Counted from the stretch's first letter, positions 8,641 to 17,996 are shown. The stretch: DNA of 64,000 nt from Mycolicibacterium gadium (GCF_010728925.1 NZ_AP022608.1:2976001-3040000); one strand, 5' to 3'. Notes: a model not told the origin generated them from the letters alone. Made by a program: numbers and translations.

Positions 8641-10218
8641 ATGGGCAGAGCTGTTCGCACACTCGCGGCGGCGGCCGCCTCGACGGTGGGGGCTGTCGTC
8701 GCGCGCGACCTGTTCCAGCGCAAGCACGCGCTGCTGCGCAACTATCCGCTGCTCGGACACGCTCGCTATCTGATCGAAGCGATCGGCCCCGAGCTTCGGC
8801 AGTACATCGTGGCGGCCAACGACGAGGAGCGCCCGTTCACTCGCGATCAGCGTCGCTGGGTGTACGCCTCGGCGAAGAAGGAGAACAACTACTTCGGCTT
8901 CGGCACCGACAACGATCTCGAGTACACCGCCGGCTATCCGGTGATCAAGCACCGCACGTTCAGCAGAGCCGACCCGCCGTCGGCGCCGAAGGCCGGGCAC
9001 GAACTCGAGGTGCCCTGCGCCAAAGTGATAGGCGCAGCGCGCAACCGCCCCAAGGCATTCCGGCCCAAGTCAATCGTCAACATTTCGGCAATGAGTTTCG
9101 GCTCGCTGTCAGGCAACGCCGTCGAGGCACTGAACCGCGGCGCCGCGCTGGCCGACTGTCTACACAACACCGGCGAGGGCGGCATTTCGCGATATCACCG
9201 GCATGGCGGCGAGCTCGTCTTCCAGATCGGCACAGCGTATTTCGGCTGCCGGGACGAGGAGGGTCGTTTCGATCTCGACAAGCTCAAGGCCGTGGTGGCC
9301 GGCGCTCCGGTGCGTGCTCTCGAGATCAAGCTCAGTCAGGGTGCCAAGCCGAGCCTCGGTGGGCTGCTGCCCGCGCCGAAGGTGTCGGCCGAGATCGCCG
9401 AGGCGCGCGGGGTGCCGGAGGGCCGCGACTGCATCAGTCCGTCGCGACATGCGGAGTTCAGCGACACCGACAGCTTGCTGGACTGGGTGGAACTGCTCGC
9501 CGCGGAGACGGGTTTGCCGGTCGGGATCAAGTCGGCCGTCGGTGATCTCGAATTCTGGTGCGAGCTAACCGATCTCATGCGCGAGACCGGGCGCGGGGTC
9601 GACTTCGTGACCATCGATGGCGGCGAGGGCGGCACGGGCGCGGCGCCGATGATCTTCACCGACACCGTTTCGCTGCCCTTCCAACTCGGGTTCGCTCAGG
9701 TGTACCAAATCTTCGCCGAGCGGGATCTGCACGAGCAGGTCGTCTTCATCGGTGGCGGCAAGCTCGGCCTGCCCGACAACGCGATCATCGGCTTCGCGCT
9801 CGGCTGCGACATGGTCAATGTCGCACGGGAGGCCATGCTCGCCATCGGCTGCATTCAGGCGCAGAAGTGCCACACCGACACGTGTCCCACCGGCGTCGCC
9901 ACTCAGAACGCGTGGCTGGCCCGCGGCGTGGTGCCGGAAGTCAAGGCCGAGCGGATGGCGAACTACGTCAAGACGCTGCGCCGCGATTTGGTCAAGGTGG
10001 CCGAGGCCTGCGGCGTGGAGCATCCCGGTTTGATCAGGACGGAGTCGGTGGACATTCTTCAGGGCCGCACTGGCTCGACCCCGCTGCATGAGGTCTACGG
10101 GTATGCGCGCGGGATGGGCCTTCCCTCGGCGGCCGACCGCGACGCGATCGCCGCGTTGATGACGGACCGCGAGCCGGAGGGTGGTTCGGCCCCGCCGTCG
10201 GCGTCCGCCGTCGGCTGA
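8641..10218 (+). CDS. FMN-binding glutamate synthase-family protein
   Basis: A 525-residue protein with the central FMN/[3Fe-4S] domain of the glutamate synthase large subunit but without the glutaminase domain. Visible signatures are SFGSLSGNAVEALNRGA, VTIDGGEGGTGAAP, and a Cys cluster CIQAQKCHTDTCPTGVATQ that would hold the iron-sulphur cluster. An N-terminal hydrophobic stretch (about residues 5-22) may anchor it to the membrane. Such stand-alone proteins are widespread; their substrate is not known. ATG 8641 is preferred over one 66 bases upstream, which sits in low-complexity sequence. Confidence 0.88.
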   Translation: MGRAVRTLAAAAASTVGAVVARDLFQRKHALLRNYPLLGHARYLIEAIGPELRQYIVAANDEERPFTRDQRRWVYASAKKENNYFGFGTDNDLEYTAGYPVIKHRTFSRADPPSAPKAGHELEVPCAKVIGAARNRPKAFRPKSIVNISAMSFGSLSGNAVEALNRGAALADCLHNTGEGGISRYHRHGGELVFQIGTAYFGCRDEEGRFDLDKLKAVVAGAPVRALEIKLSQGAKPSLGGLLPAPKVSAEIAEARGVPEGRDCISPSRHAEFSDTDSLLDWVELLAAETGLPVGIKSAVGDLEFWCELTDLMRETGRGVDFVTIDGGEGGTGAAPMIFTDTVSLPFQLGFAQVYQIFAERDLHEQVVFIGGGKLGLPDNAIIGFALGCDMVNVAREAMLAIGCIQAQKCHTDTCPTGVATQNAWLARGVVPEVKAERMANYVKTLRRDLVKVAEACGVEHPGLIRTESVDILQGRTGSTPLHEVYGYARGMGLPSAADRDAIAALMTDREPEGGSAPPSASAVG

Positions 10219-10267
10219 CCCTGGTGATTGCAGTGACCGGTGATGTCGAGTGAGGCATGCTCCATAC

Positions 10268-11041
10268 ATGACGAAGCGGCACCTGGTGATTGCGGTCGCG
10301 GTGATCCTCACCGTGGCGGCGTGCGACAGCTCCACCGAACCGGCGCCGTCGGAGGCCGTCACGACGCCGCCGACAACCTCGACGTCCGGGACGGCCACCA
10401 CGTCCGCGGCGCCGACCGCCACGGCTGCGGGGTCCTCCGCGTGCACCGAGCTCGAGGGAACGGTCGGTGCTGCCGGCCTCTGCACGGTCCACACCGAGAC
10501 GCCCGACTACACGATCGACATGAGCTTCCCCGTCGACTATCCCGACCAAGGCGCGGTGGAGGACGTCCTGACCGATCAACGCGACGAGTTCATCGACTTG
10601 GTCGAGGATTCTCCGGCCCGCGATGTGCCCAAGGCGCTCGACATCAAGTCGCAGACATTCCGATCGGGTGCGCCGGGCTCGGGCACCGAAAGCCTGGTCT
10701 TCGAGGAGTACGTCAACTTCGGTGGCGCTCACCCGGTGACGAACTACGACGCCCTCAATTACGACCTCGGCAAGAAGGCGCCGATCACCTTCGACGAGTT
10801 GTTCAAACCGGACGCCGATCCCGTCGCGATGCTGGACCGTCTGGTGGCGGCCGATTTGGAGAAGCAATTGCCGAGCGTGACCGTCGGCGACAACCCCATC
10901 GGCGCGCGGATGTACAAGAACTTCGCACTCACCGATGACGCGGTGCTGTTCTTCCTCAGCCAGGGGCAGTGGACCATCTCGGCGGCCGGCCCGCGGACGG
11001 TCTCGATCCCCCGCGCAGAACTCGCATCGATCCTGGCTTGA
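10268..11041 (+). CDS. MPT64-like lipoprotein (DUF3298/RsiV-like fold)
   Basis: A 257-residue exported lipoprotein. The signal peptide ends in a lipobox (TVAAC), followed by a Thr/Ser/Ala-rich linker to about residue 60. The folded part follows M. tuberculosis MPT64/Rv1980c step by step: a YPDQ motif, NFGGAHPVTNYDALNYD, PITFDELF, KNFALTDDAVLFF and a final AAGPRTVSIPRAEL. MPT64 itself is a secreted antigen with reported esterase activity; here the lipobox predicts membrane anchoring. Start ATG 10268 gives a canonical signal peptide. Confidence 0.85.
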   Translation: MTKRHLVIAVAVILTVAACDSSTEPAPSEAVTTPPTTSTSGTATTSAAPTATAAGSSACTELEGTVGAAGLCTVHTETPDYTIDMSFPVDYPDQGAVEDVLTDQRDEFIDLVEDSPARDVPKALDIKSQTFRSGAPGSGTESLVFEEYVNFGGAHPVTNYDALNYDLGKKAPITFDELFKPDADPVAMLDRLVAADLEKQLPSVTVGDNPIGARMYKNFALTDDAVLFFLSQGQWTISAAGPRTVSIPRAELASILA

Positions 11042-11092
11042 CCTGGCTCGATTAACGGTTTGCACTCCGGGGCCAATACCATCGCGGGTGCT

Positions 11093-12703
11093 ATGACCGA
11101 AAACGCCCTGGCCGCCGCGCCGCCCGCCGGCCGCATCTCTGCTGAGGCCGGCCGTCGAAGGACGTTCGCCGTCATCAGCCATCCCGACGCCGGCAAGTCC
11201 ACGCTGACCGAGGCGCTGGCGCTGCACGCCCGGGCGATCACCGAAGCCGGCGCGGTGCACGGTAAGGCGGGCCGCCGCTCGACGGTGTCGGACTGGATGG
11301 ACATGGAGAAGGCCAGGGGCATCTCGATCACCTCGACGGCGCTGCAGTTCCCGTATCGCGAGTGCGTGATCAATCTGCTCGACACCCCGGGCCACGCGGA
11401 TTTCTCCGAGGACACCTACCGGGTGCTGACGGCGGTGGACTGCGCGGTGATGCTCATCGACGCGGCGAAGGGTCTCGAGCCGCAGACGTTGAAGTTGTTC
11501 CAGGTGTGTAAGCACCGCGGAATCCCGATCATCACGGTGATCAACAAGTGGGACCGTCCGGGTCGCCACGCGCTGGAATTGATCGACGAGATCCACTCGC
11601 GGATTGGGTTGCGGCCCACTCCCCTGACGTGGCCGGTCGGCATCGCCGGAGATTTCAAGGGAGTGCTGGACCGCCGTACTGGTCGTTTTATTCGGTTCAC
11701 CCGTACCGCCGGTGGCGCGACCGCGGCGCCGGAAGAGCACATCGAGGCGGCGGATGCTTTCGCTGCTGCGGGCGTCGACTGGGAGACCGCGGTCGAGGAG
11801 TCCGAACTGCTGTCGATGGACGGCTCCGATTACGACCGTTCGGCGTTTCTGGGCGGAGAGTCGACTCCGACGCTGTTCACGTCGGCGGCGTTGAACTTCG
11901 GGGTGAATCAGTTGCTCGATGTGCTCGCCGAGCTGGCGCCGGCGCCGAGCGGGGCAGCTTCGGTCGACGGGGCGCTTCGCGAGGTCGAATCTCCCTTCAG
12001 CGCTTTCGTTTTCAAGGTGCAGGCCGGGATGGATTCCGCGCACCGGGATCGGATCGCGTACGCGCGGGTGGTGTCGGGGACGTTCGAGCGTGGGGACGTG
12101 CTGACCCATGCCGCGACGGGTAAGCCGTTCGTGACGAAGTACGCGCAGTCGGTGTTCGGGCAGCAGCGCGCGACGCTGGACACGGCGTGGCCCGGTGATG
12201 TGATCGGGTTGGCGAACGCGGCTGCGTTGCGGCCAGGTGACACGCTGTATGTCGATGTGCCCGTGCAGTATCCGCCGATACCGAGCTTCTCGCCCGAGCA
12301 TTTCGCGGTGGCGCGCGGCGCAGATCCCAGTAAGCACAAGCAGTTTCGCCGCGGAATCGAGCAGCTGGAGCAGGAGGGTGTCGTTCAGGTGCTGCGCTCG
12401 GACCGTCGCGGGGAGCAGGCACCGGTGCTGGCCGCGGTCGGACCGATGCAGTTCGAGGTGGCGACCCACCGGATGGCCACGGAGATCGGTGCGCCGATTT
12501 CGTTGGAGTCGCTGCCGTATCAGGTTGCGCGGGTGGTGGATCCAGCGGACGCCGAGTTCATGAACCGGCAGGTGTCAGCGGAGGTGCTGACGCGCACGGA
12601 CGGCGTGATGCTGGTGCTGTTCTCGACACCATGGAGGCTTGAGGGGTTCCAACGGGACAACCCCGACGTGAAGTTGGGGTCGCTGGTCGCTGCGGAGGGT
12701 TAG
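11093..12703 (+). CDS. prfC: Peptide chain release factor 3
   Basis: A 536-residue translational GTPase that recycles RF1/RF2 from the ribosome after peptide release. GTPase motifs are in order: SHPDAGKST (P loop), RGISITST (switch), DTPGHADF and NKWD. The domain arrangement and length match RF3 (about 530 residues) rather than EF-G. Start ATG 11093 follows the MPT64-like gene by about 50 bases. Confidence 0.95.
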   Translation: MTENALAAAPPAGRISAEAGRRRTFAVISHPDAGKSTLTEALALHARAITEAGAVHGKAGRRSTVSDWMDMEKARGISITSTALQFPYRECVINLLDTPGHADFSEDTYRVLTAVDCAVMLIDAAKGLEPQTLKLFQVCKHRGIPIITVINKWDRPGRHALELIDEIHSRIGLRPTPLTWPVGIAGDFKGVLDRRTGRFIRFTRTAGGATAAPEEHIEAADAFAAAGVDWETAVEESELLSMDGSDYDRSAFLGGESTPTLFTSAALNFGVNQLLDVLAELAPAPSGAASVDGALREVESPFSAFVFKVQAGMDSAHRDRIAYARVVSGTFERGDVLTHAATGKPFVTKYAQSVFGQQRATLDTAWPGDVIGLANAAALRPGDTLYVDVPVQYPPIPSFSPEHFAVARGADPSKHKQFRRGIEQLEQEGVVQVLRSDRRGEQAPVLAAVGPMQFEVATHRMATEIGAPISLESLPYQVARVVDPADAEFMNRQVSAEVLTRTDGVMLVLFSTPWRLEGFQRDNPDVKLGSLVAAEG

Positions 12704-12927
12704 GGCGCGTTCTGCGGATAGCGCAGCTGCACCGTCACCGCACTCTCCTCGTGTGTTATTTGCGCGCTGTGCTCGACCCGTTATGAAAAGCACTGTTCAT
12801 CGTGACCATGAAACACCGTTCACCTCGCTCAGGCCTCATCGGTGCTGCTGCATCATTTCCTCAGTGCGCGTTATAGGGGGATGACACGCGACGAATCGGT
12901 TGCGCACGCCTTGACGGGAGGGAACAT

Positions 12928-13614
12928 ATGCGCCGACCCACGGCCGCACTGGCGGTTGCAGTCATCTCCGTTCTGATCACCGGCTGCGTCAGCAATGTCG
13001 GCAACGCCGAGTCGGTGACCACCACCCGAACGATGAGTCCGCGTCCGCTCGTCGAGCGTGAGTTGGTCAAGTTGCTGCTGCACCCCGAACAGGTGAACGT
13101 CGCGATGGGCACAGTCGGGATGACGGTCACTAACACCCAGACCTCGATGTCCGACAACAGCGCCACCATGGCGCCTGCGGAATGCCTGGCCGTCGACGGC
13201 GCGGCGGAGGCGCCGGTGTATGCCGAGAGCGGCTTTCGGGCCGAGCGCGATCAGAGCCTTAACAACGGCGATGACTTCACGCACTATCTCAAGCAAGCGG
13301 TGGTGTTGTTTCCCACGGTGGAGATGGCCCGTGCGTTCTTGGATGCCTCCGCCCAGCAGTGGCCGGCCTGCAGCGAGTACATCCATACGCAGAGCGGGTC
13401 GCAGTGGTCGGTCGGGCACATCTCCGTTGCGGACGACACGCTGAGAACCATTGCGGCGCAACGGGACGCTGGTGCTCCCGGCTGGGCGTGCGGGCGCGCA
13501 CTGGCATTGCGCAACAACGTCATCATCGACATCAACACGTGCAGCGCCAACCCTGGCGACTCGGCGGTGAGGATCGCCGACCAGATCGCCGCCAATGTCA
13601 GCGCACAATGGTAG
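12928..13614 (+). CDS. PknH-type sensor-domain lipoprotein (LpqQ/LppH-like)
   Basis: A 228-residue lipoprotein with a signal peptide and lipobox (LITGC). The mature part has the Cys pattern and motifs of the extracellular PknH sensor-like domain found in many mycobacterial lipoproteins (HYLKQAVVLFP, WACGRALALRNNVIIDI). It would sit on the outer face of the cytoplasmic membrane; the ligand is unknown. ATG 12928 has a strong GGGAGG ribosome binding site. It ends just before the convergent PIN toxin gene. Confidence 0.85.
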   Translation: MRRPTAALAVAVISVLITGCVSNVGNAESVTTTRTMSPRPLVERELVKLLLHPEQVNVAMGTVGMTVTNTQTSMSDNSATMAPAECLAVDGAAEAPVYAESGFRAERDQSLNNGDDFTHYLKQAVVLFPTVEMARAFLDASAQQWPACSEYIHTQSGSQWSVGHISVADDTLRTIAAQRDAGAPGWACGRALALRNNVIIDINTCSANPGDSAVRIADQIAANVSAQW

Positions 13615-13620
13615 GCGGAA

Positions 13621-14031
13621 TCAGACGTGGACTATTGCGAGACCCGCGACACCTTCCAGGACGTCGAAGTCCCCATCCTGCGTGACGACGGGCAGCTGTT
13701 TAGCGGCTGCGATTGCCGCGATCCACAGGTCATTGACTCGGACCCGTCGCCCCGCCTCAGCGAGGTGGACGCGTAGCAGCGCCCACATTTGAGCCGCGTC
13801 TTCGTCGACCGGTAACGCCGTCATGTCGGCGACGGCATCCAAGGTGCGAAGCCGACGCGCTCGGATCTCGGAGGTCTTCGCCGCGAGCACGCCCGCGTTC
13901 AGTTCGGCCAGGGTCACCACAGTCGTGGCGAGTTCCTCTGGAAGCAGCGATGTCTCGAGTTGGCGCCCGCTCTCGTTGGCGATGAAGACCGAGGTGTCGA
14001 GGATGCCGGCGGCGGGCTGATCGGTCGTCAC
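13621..14031 (-). CDS. VapC-like PIN-domain toxin ribonuclease
   Basis: A 136-residue PIN-domain protein, the toxin of a type II pair, expected to cut tRNA or mRNA. The conserved acidic positions are present: ILDTSVFIANE near the N terminus, VTLAELNAG, and the late VNDLWIAAIA...VVTQDGDF. Its GTG start overlaps the antitoxin stop as GTGA, so the two are translationally coupled. Confidence 0.9.
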   Translation of the reverse strand: MTTDQPAAGILDTSVFIANESGRQLETSLLPEELATTVVTLAELNAGVLAAKTSEIRARRLRTLDAVADMTALPVDEDAAQMWALLRVHLAEAGRRVRVNDLWIAAIAAAKQLPVVTQDGDFDVLEGVAGLAIVHV

Positions 14032-14285
14032 AACTCGTCGAGTTCCTCGGTGGTTTCACCGGCGAGCTCCGCGAGGTCATCGCGCAAACCGAAATCCGCC
14101 TGGCTGGTCTCGAGCCGCTTGACCAATTCACCCTTCGACACCCACCGCCGACGCCTGGGCTGCACCGCGGTGATCATCGCGACGGCTCGCCCATTCACCG
14201 TAATCGTCACCTCTTCGCCGGCTTGGACCCGACGAAGCACGCCCGCCGTGTCGTTTCGCAGTTCGCGGGAGGCGACCGTTGACAT
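14028..14285 (-). CDS. Phd/YefM-like antitoxin
   Basis: An 85-residue antitoxin. The N terminus (SRELRNDTAGVLRRVQAGEEVTI) matches the DNA-binding Phd/YefM fold and the acidic C terminus (LAELAGETTEELDEL) would cover the toxin active site. Start ATG 14285 overlaps one arm of an inverted repeat, the likely autoregulatory operator. Confidence 0.88.
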   Translation of the reverse strand: MSTVASRELRNDTAGVLRRVQAGEEVTITVNGRAVAMITAVQPRRRRWVSKGELVKRLETSQADFGLRDDLAELAGETTEELDEL

Positions 14286-14311
14286 GCTACGACTGTAGCA
14301 TTTATGTAGCA
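14285..14311. promoter_or_regulatory. Autoregulatory operator of the toxin-antitoxin operon
   Basis: A perfect dyad TGCTAC-gact-GTAGCA (14285-14290 / 14295-14300) is followed 11 bases on by a third copy of GTAGCA (14306-14311). The dyad abuts the antitoxin start codon, so the transcript must be leaderless or nearly so and occupancy would block initiation. Operator role is inferred. Confidence 0.6.
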
Positions 14312-14329
14312 CATGGGCGGCGCCAGGAG

Positions 14330-15055
14330 TTATGCCGCTGCTTGTCGGTCGTAGTGACCGTCGAGCAACGCCGACACGTTTCGCGACTGCCACGCCCGGC
14401 CGTCAGGGGAGCGTTGACCCGACGAGTTCAGCACCCTCGCGGCCGCCGCACGAGTCACACCGCAACCGTCTACCAGCCAGCGCACATAGCCTAGGACGGC
14501 CTGGCTACGCTGGGCCCACTGCAAGCCCGCCTGCGGAAGCACTGGTGGCCAATCATTTTCGTGAGCGGCAGCCAGTGAAGCGTTGGCTGCCTGTTCGACG
14601 ACCCTCTCAAGACTGTCCACCCCGGCAGCGGCCAGGGCCGCGCGATCAAGGTCGTCGACGGTCTGCACCTCACGGCGTAACGCGTAGTCAATTTCGTTCA
14701 TACCGCCCGTGTCCGGCATCGGCCAGAGATCGTGGCCCACGAGCAGGTCGAGTCCATGCCGCTGCAGCACCAGACTCAGCCGGCGATAGTGCTGCTCGCG
14801 CCTCAGGTCCGCCATCGGCTCTGGCATCCATATCGGCAGCCGGAGCGAGATCGCCCGGGCCAGTGCGGCGACGACTCCTTCGACCTCGGTCAAGTCGTCG
14901 TGCGAGGCAGGCGCGCCCGCCGGGAATGCGAACATCGCGACGACGGTCGTCGATCGCAGCGCGGCGCGAGCCGTCAATTGTTCACAGCGGCGGACGGTTT
15001 CGTCGTCGCCGAGCACGATGACCACGGTTTCGGTGGCGTTGTGGGGTCGAATCAT
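14330..15055 (-). CDS. Conserved unknown with C-terminal DNA-binding-like region
   Basis: A 241-residue soluble protein beginning MIRPHNATETVVIVLGDDE. No family was recognised. The last 60 residues (GCGVTRAAAARVLN...GRAWQSRNVSALLDG) resemble the helix-turn-helix tail of site-specific recombinases, where a degenerate repeat reads through the minor groove. It lies directly upstream of the toxin-antitoxin operon on the same strand but has its own space, so cotranscription is uncertain. Confidence 0.65.
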   Translation of the reverse strand: MIRPHNATETVVIVLGDDETVRRCEQLTARAALRSTTVVAMFAFPAGAPASHDDLTEVEGVVAALARAISLRLPIWMPEPMADLRREQHYRRLSLVLQRHGLDLLVGHDLWPMPDTGGMNEIDYALRREVQTVDDLDRAALAAAGVDSLERVVEQAANASLAAAHENDWPPVLPQAGLQWAQRSQAVLGYVRWLVDGCGVTRAAAARVLNSSGQRSPDGRAWQSRNVSALLDGHYDRQAAA

Positions 15056-15283
15056 GACGAGCTCCCCTCAGCAGGTGAGATGCCGGGCCAGGCTGAGGCT
15101 GCGGCATCTGTTGACTTGATTCGACGCTATCGGCACCTACTGACAACTCAGGCCGTCGACGGCAGTCACCGCTCGGGAGACGCCGGACCCAGCCCGGCGC
15201 AGACCGCGGAAAACTTCTGCGCAGAGCTACAGCGCAGCTGAGTTAGTCTCGGCTGCGGCGTGTGAGGCCGATGGGAGGTTGAC

Positions 15284-15559
15284 GTGGGGAACGAACTGGA
15301 AGTTGATTCGGGCGATCTTCGGGCGGCAGCTGCCGGCAGTGACGCCGCGGCCGGGACGTTGGCGGGCGCGGCCGTGGGCGGCCCGACTGGCGCACAGCCC
15401 AGCGCCGCGGGCGTTTCGGCCCTGGATGCCGCGATGAGTGCGACGCGTGCCCGCCAGTCCGCGCGGGTGTCGGGCCAAGCCGGCGACCTGACGGTGGCTG
15501 CTGCTCGCTATGACAACACCGACGGCGGTAGCGCGGAAGACATTTCGGCGACGGTGTGA
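15284..15559 (+). CDS. Small type VII secretion-type protein (EspC/DUF2580-like)
   Basis: A 91-residue Ala-rich helical protein lacking a signal peptide, with the size and composition of EspC/WXG100-like ESX partners. GTG 15284 is preceded by a strong GGGAGG. Its stop overlaps the start of the large toxin gene as GTGA. Small partners of this kind form helical pairs with an adjacent T7SS effector and take part in its export; that role is inferred from context, since the WXG motif itself is not visible. Confidence 0.7.
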   Translation: MGNELEVDSGDLRAAAAGSDAAAGTLAGAAVGGPTGAQPSAAGVSALDAAMSATRARQSARVSGQAGDLTVAAARYDNTDGGSAEDISATV

Positions 15560-17577
15560 GTCCTGTCGGCGCGGCACTCGGGGTGCCGTCACGTTCGGAG
15601 ATCGAGGAATGGTCGACCCGCGACCTCGATGCGGCGGCGGGACGGTGGCGCGCGTCCGCGACCCAGTCCGACGAAGCTTTCGCCCAGCATCGCGCGAACA
15701 TCGTCAACACCGCCTGGGCGGGCGATGCCAAAGACGCCGCGCTGAACCGGGTGACCACCGATGCCGTCGTGGTCGCCAGCCAGACCGCCGTGCAACGTGC
15801 GGGCGCTCAGATCGCCGAGGACGGGAGCCGCGACATTCAGGCGGCCAAGCGGGAAGCTCTGGGTGCTATCGCCGCGGCCGAGGCAGACGGGTTCGAGGTC
15901 GGCGAAGATCTGTCGGTTACCGATACCCGCGAGGTAGATGAGACCGAGATCGCTGCGCGGACGATGGCGGCGCGCGAGCACGCCGAGGACATCCGCTGGT
16001 TCGCCGAGCGACTTTCGCAAACGGATGAGTTCGTCGGTAAGCGTCTGCAGGACAAAGCTGTTGAGCTGGAGGGTATTCGGTTCGACGGTGAACGCGATGA
16101 CCGGTCTGACAGCTCAGTCCAGCTGGTGGACAACAAGACCGGAACCGATACCGAGGCCAACCCAGAAGGCACGAAGGAGGAGCAATCCGGCGACCGCACC
16201 TGGCAAGACATGCTGCTGCCACCAGAAGAACCAGACGGCCCCGACGCCGAGAGATCGGAGGGCGGGCCGGACGCGGCCGCAGGTGAGGACGCCGAACCGG
16301 CCGACGACGGGCCGCCAAACCCTCTGGACGCGTTGGCCGGAGAGGGATCGAGCGCCGACCCTGACACACCCGCCAACGTGGATGAGGCACTGTTCGGGCC
16401 CGGCGCCGCCACGCCGCCGAGCGTGCTGGATCGGCTGGCCGCCCAAGCACGCGGGGAAAAGACTCCCACCGACGCGCCCTACATGCGGTCCCCGTTGGAA
16501 GGCCCGATCGCTGCGGCGGACCCGGCGATCGTGGATCAACAGCTGGCGCGGGTGGAGACCGCCCAGCAAGCGGTGGCCGCCGCCCAGGCCGATCTGGATG
16601 CCGCCGCCGCACAGACAGTCATACAGGGGCCCGGCGCTGGTCCCGGTCGCGACGTCACCGAGCCGTTGACACAGGCGCTGTTTGACGCTCGCGCTGACCT
16701 GACCACGCAGACCGAGATCCTCGAAAACCTCAATCAGGCCGCAGCCGAAACAGGAGGCCGGCGGGTCGATGTGCCTGCGCTTCCGCCCAACGCCGACGTG
16801 CAAGCGTTCCCCGCACCGCCCAGCGTGGCCGAGCAAGCCGCTGAAGGGCTCACAGAGTTCAGCCACGACATCAGCGAAAAGACATTCGGAATCGTGCCGG
16901 ATGTCGCTGAGATCGCCGATGTGTACGCGAACTGGGGTGAGCACTCCGGAGCCGAGCAGCTCGGAGCCGTGCTCGACACTGCCGGCTCATTACCGCTACC
17001 CGGTGCCAAACCGATCGGCGAAGCGCTGCAACACGGGCTCGATGCGTTTACCGCGGGCCGCCACGCCGATGACGTTGTGGAGCCGGGCATTCCGCATGAC
17101 GGCGTCGAATCCAGCCGCGGCCACAGCGGTGATGCGCCCAGCGTAGACACACCGACCGGCGGCCACAGCCATGTCGACGACGGGGCCACCGCGCAGTTCG
17201 GGGTTGAGGAAACCGCCGCACTCCTTACCCACAGCGAATCCAGCGGTGGGCACCTCATCGAACGCCACGTCGCCCAGACCCCGGCCGACCTCGCCGCACG
17301 CCTGGAGGCAACCAATGTTCAAACGGTCTCGACATTTGCAACAGCTGACGAAGCAGCCTCAGCAGTGAGCACTGCACTACAACACAATCAGGAACTCCTT
17401 AACGACTGGGTCGCAAATGGAGCATCACGCAAACTCGAACTCGACGCGCCCTTCACCGGCGGGACGGTACTGGAGCGGGGCGCAGCTGACGCGGCGACGG
17501 GAACCAGCGTTAGAGTGGTACTCAAAGGTGACGGAAACGGTGGATGGTACGTGCTGACAGGGTTCCCCAAGCCATGA
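15556..17577 (+). CDS. T7SS polymorphic toxin with C-terminal RNase A-like (CdiA-CT) domain
   Basis: A 673-residue modular effector. The N-terminal ~180 residues are helical and WXG100/LXG-like (RWRASATQSDEAF, NTAWAGDAKDAAL). Residues ~200-300 are an acidic Pro/Glu/Asp linker, and further helical and Pro-rich segments run to ~540. The last ~110 residues match the bacterial CdiA-CT RNase A domain: GGHLIERHV with His566, Arg570 and His571, a central APFTGGTVLERG, and the terminal GGWYVLTGFP with Tyr665 and Thr668. It would degrade RNA in a target cell after ESX export. The immunity gene overlaps its stop. Toxin family is recognised by motif; export by T7SS is inferred. Confidence 0.8.
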   Translation: MSPVGAALGVPSRSEIEEWSTRDLDAAAGRWRASATQSDEAFAQHRANIVNTAWAGDAKDAALNRVTTDAVVVASQTAVQRAGAQIAEDGSRDIQAAKREALGAIAAAEADGFEVGEDLSVTDTREVDETEIAARTMAAREHAEDIRWFAERLSQTDEFVGKRLQDKAVELEGIRFDGERDDRSDSSVQLVDNKTGTDTEANPEGTKEEQSGDRTWQDMLLPPEEPDGPDAERSEGGPDAAAGEDAEPADDGPPNPLDALAGEGSSADPDTPANVDEALFGPGAATPPSVLDRLAAQARGEKTPTDAPYMRSPLEGPIAAADPAIVDQQLARVETAQQAVAAAQADLDAAAAQTVIQGPGAGPGRDVTEPLTQALFDARADLTTQTEILENLNQAAAETGGRRVDVPALPPNADVQAFPAPPSVAEQAAEGLTEFSHDISEKTFGIVPDVAEIADVYANWGEHSGAEQLGAVLDTAGSLPLPGAKPIGEALQHGLDAFTAGRHADDVVEPGIPHDGVESSRGHSGDAPSVDTPTGGHSHVDDGATAQFGVEETAALLTHSESSGGHLIERHVAQTPADLAARLEATNVQTVSTFATADEAASAVSTALQHNQELLNDWVANGASRKLELDAPFTGGTVLERGAADAATGTSVRVVLKGDGNGGWYVLTGFPKP

Positions 17578-17897
17578 ACGACGGCTCGATCTCTGCTGAC
17601 TTGTACCAATTCCTTGCCACAAACTTCCATCAGGACTGGGACCTCGAAGCTGATGACTGGCAAGGAATCGTCGACAACTATGTCAACGAGGACCCCGCAG
17701 TCGGGCCCCTGAGACAACTAGCCCAGGAAATCGATGACTTGCGCGACACCCGCCCAGAGCCGGAACTGAAACAGTTCTTGGTGTACACCGTCGGCGTTGA
17801 CTACGGCCCTCAGCCGCTGATGTATAAGGAATGGTTGTCCCTGATCGCAGACCGGTTACGCAAGCAGGCCAGCGCGATCGAGGATGGCAGCGCGTAA
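17574..17897 (+). CDS. CdiI-like immunity protein, copy 1
   Basis: A 107-residue acidic protein that should bind and block the RNase A-like toxin encoded just upstream; the genes overlap as ATGA. The core (FHQDWDLEADDWQGIVDNY, then a Tyr-rich YTVGVDYGP segment) matches CDI immunity proteins that partner RNase A-type CdiA-CT toxins. Two further copies exist in this window (20460 and 23919), so it belongs to a locally amplified family. Confidence 0.82.
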   Translation: MNDGSISADLYQFLATNFHQDWDLEADDWQGIVDNYVNEDPAVGPLRQLAQEIDDLRDTRPEPELKQFLVYTVGVDYGPQPLMYKEWLSLIADRLRKQASAIEDGSA

Positions 17898-17996
17898 CAG
17901 CTCAGTTCATGGAAGCTCGATTCCCCGCCCTGCCCTGTTCGGGGACGCCGGTTTCTCGGCGCACGGCTAGACCGATCCGCGGAACTCGTTGATTGC

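Noticed and set aside
10034..12469. 811-aa open frame on the minus strand
   Set aside because: Antisense to prfC and flanks; no domain, Arg/His-rich.
12712..12726. Hairpin CTGCG-gatag-CGCAG after prfC
   Set aside because: Only five base pairs and no T tract; not a convincing terminator.
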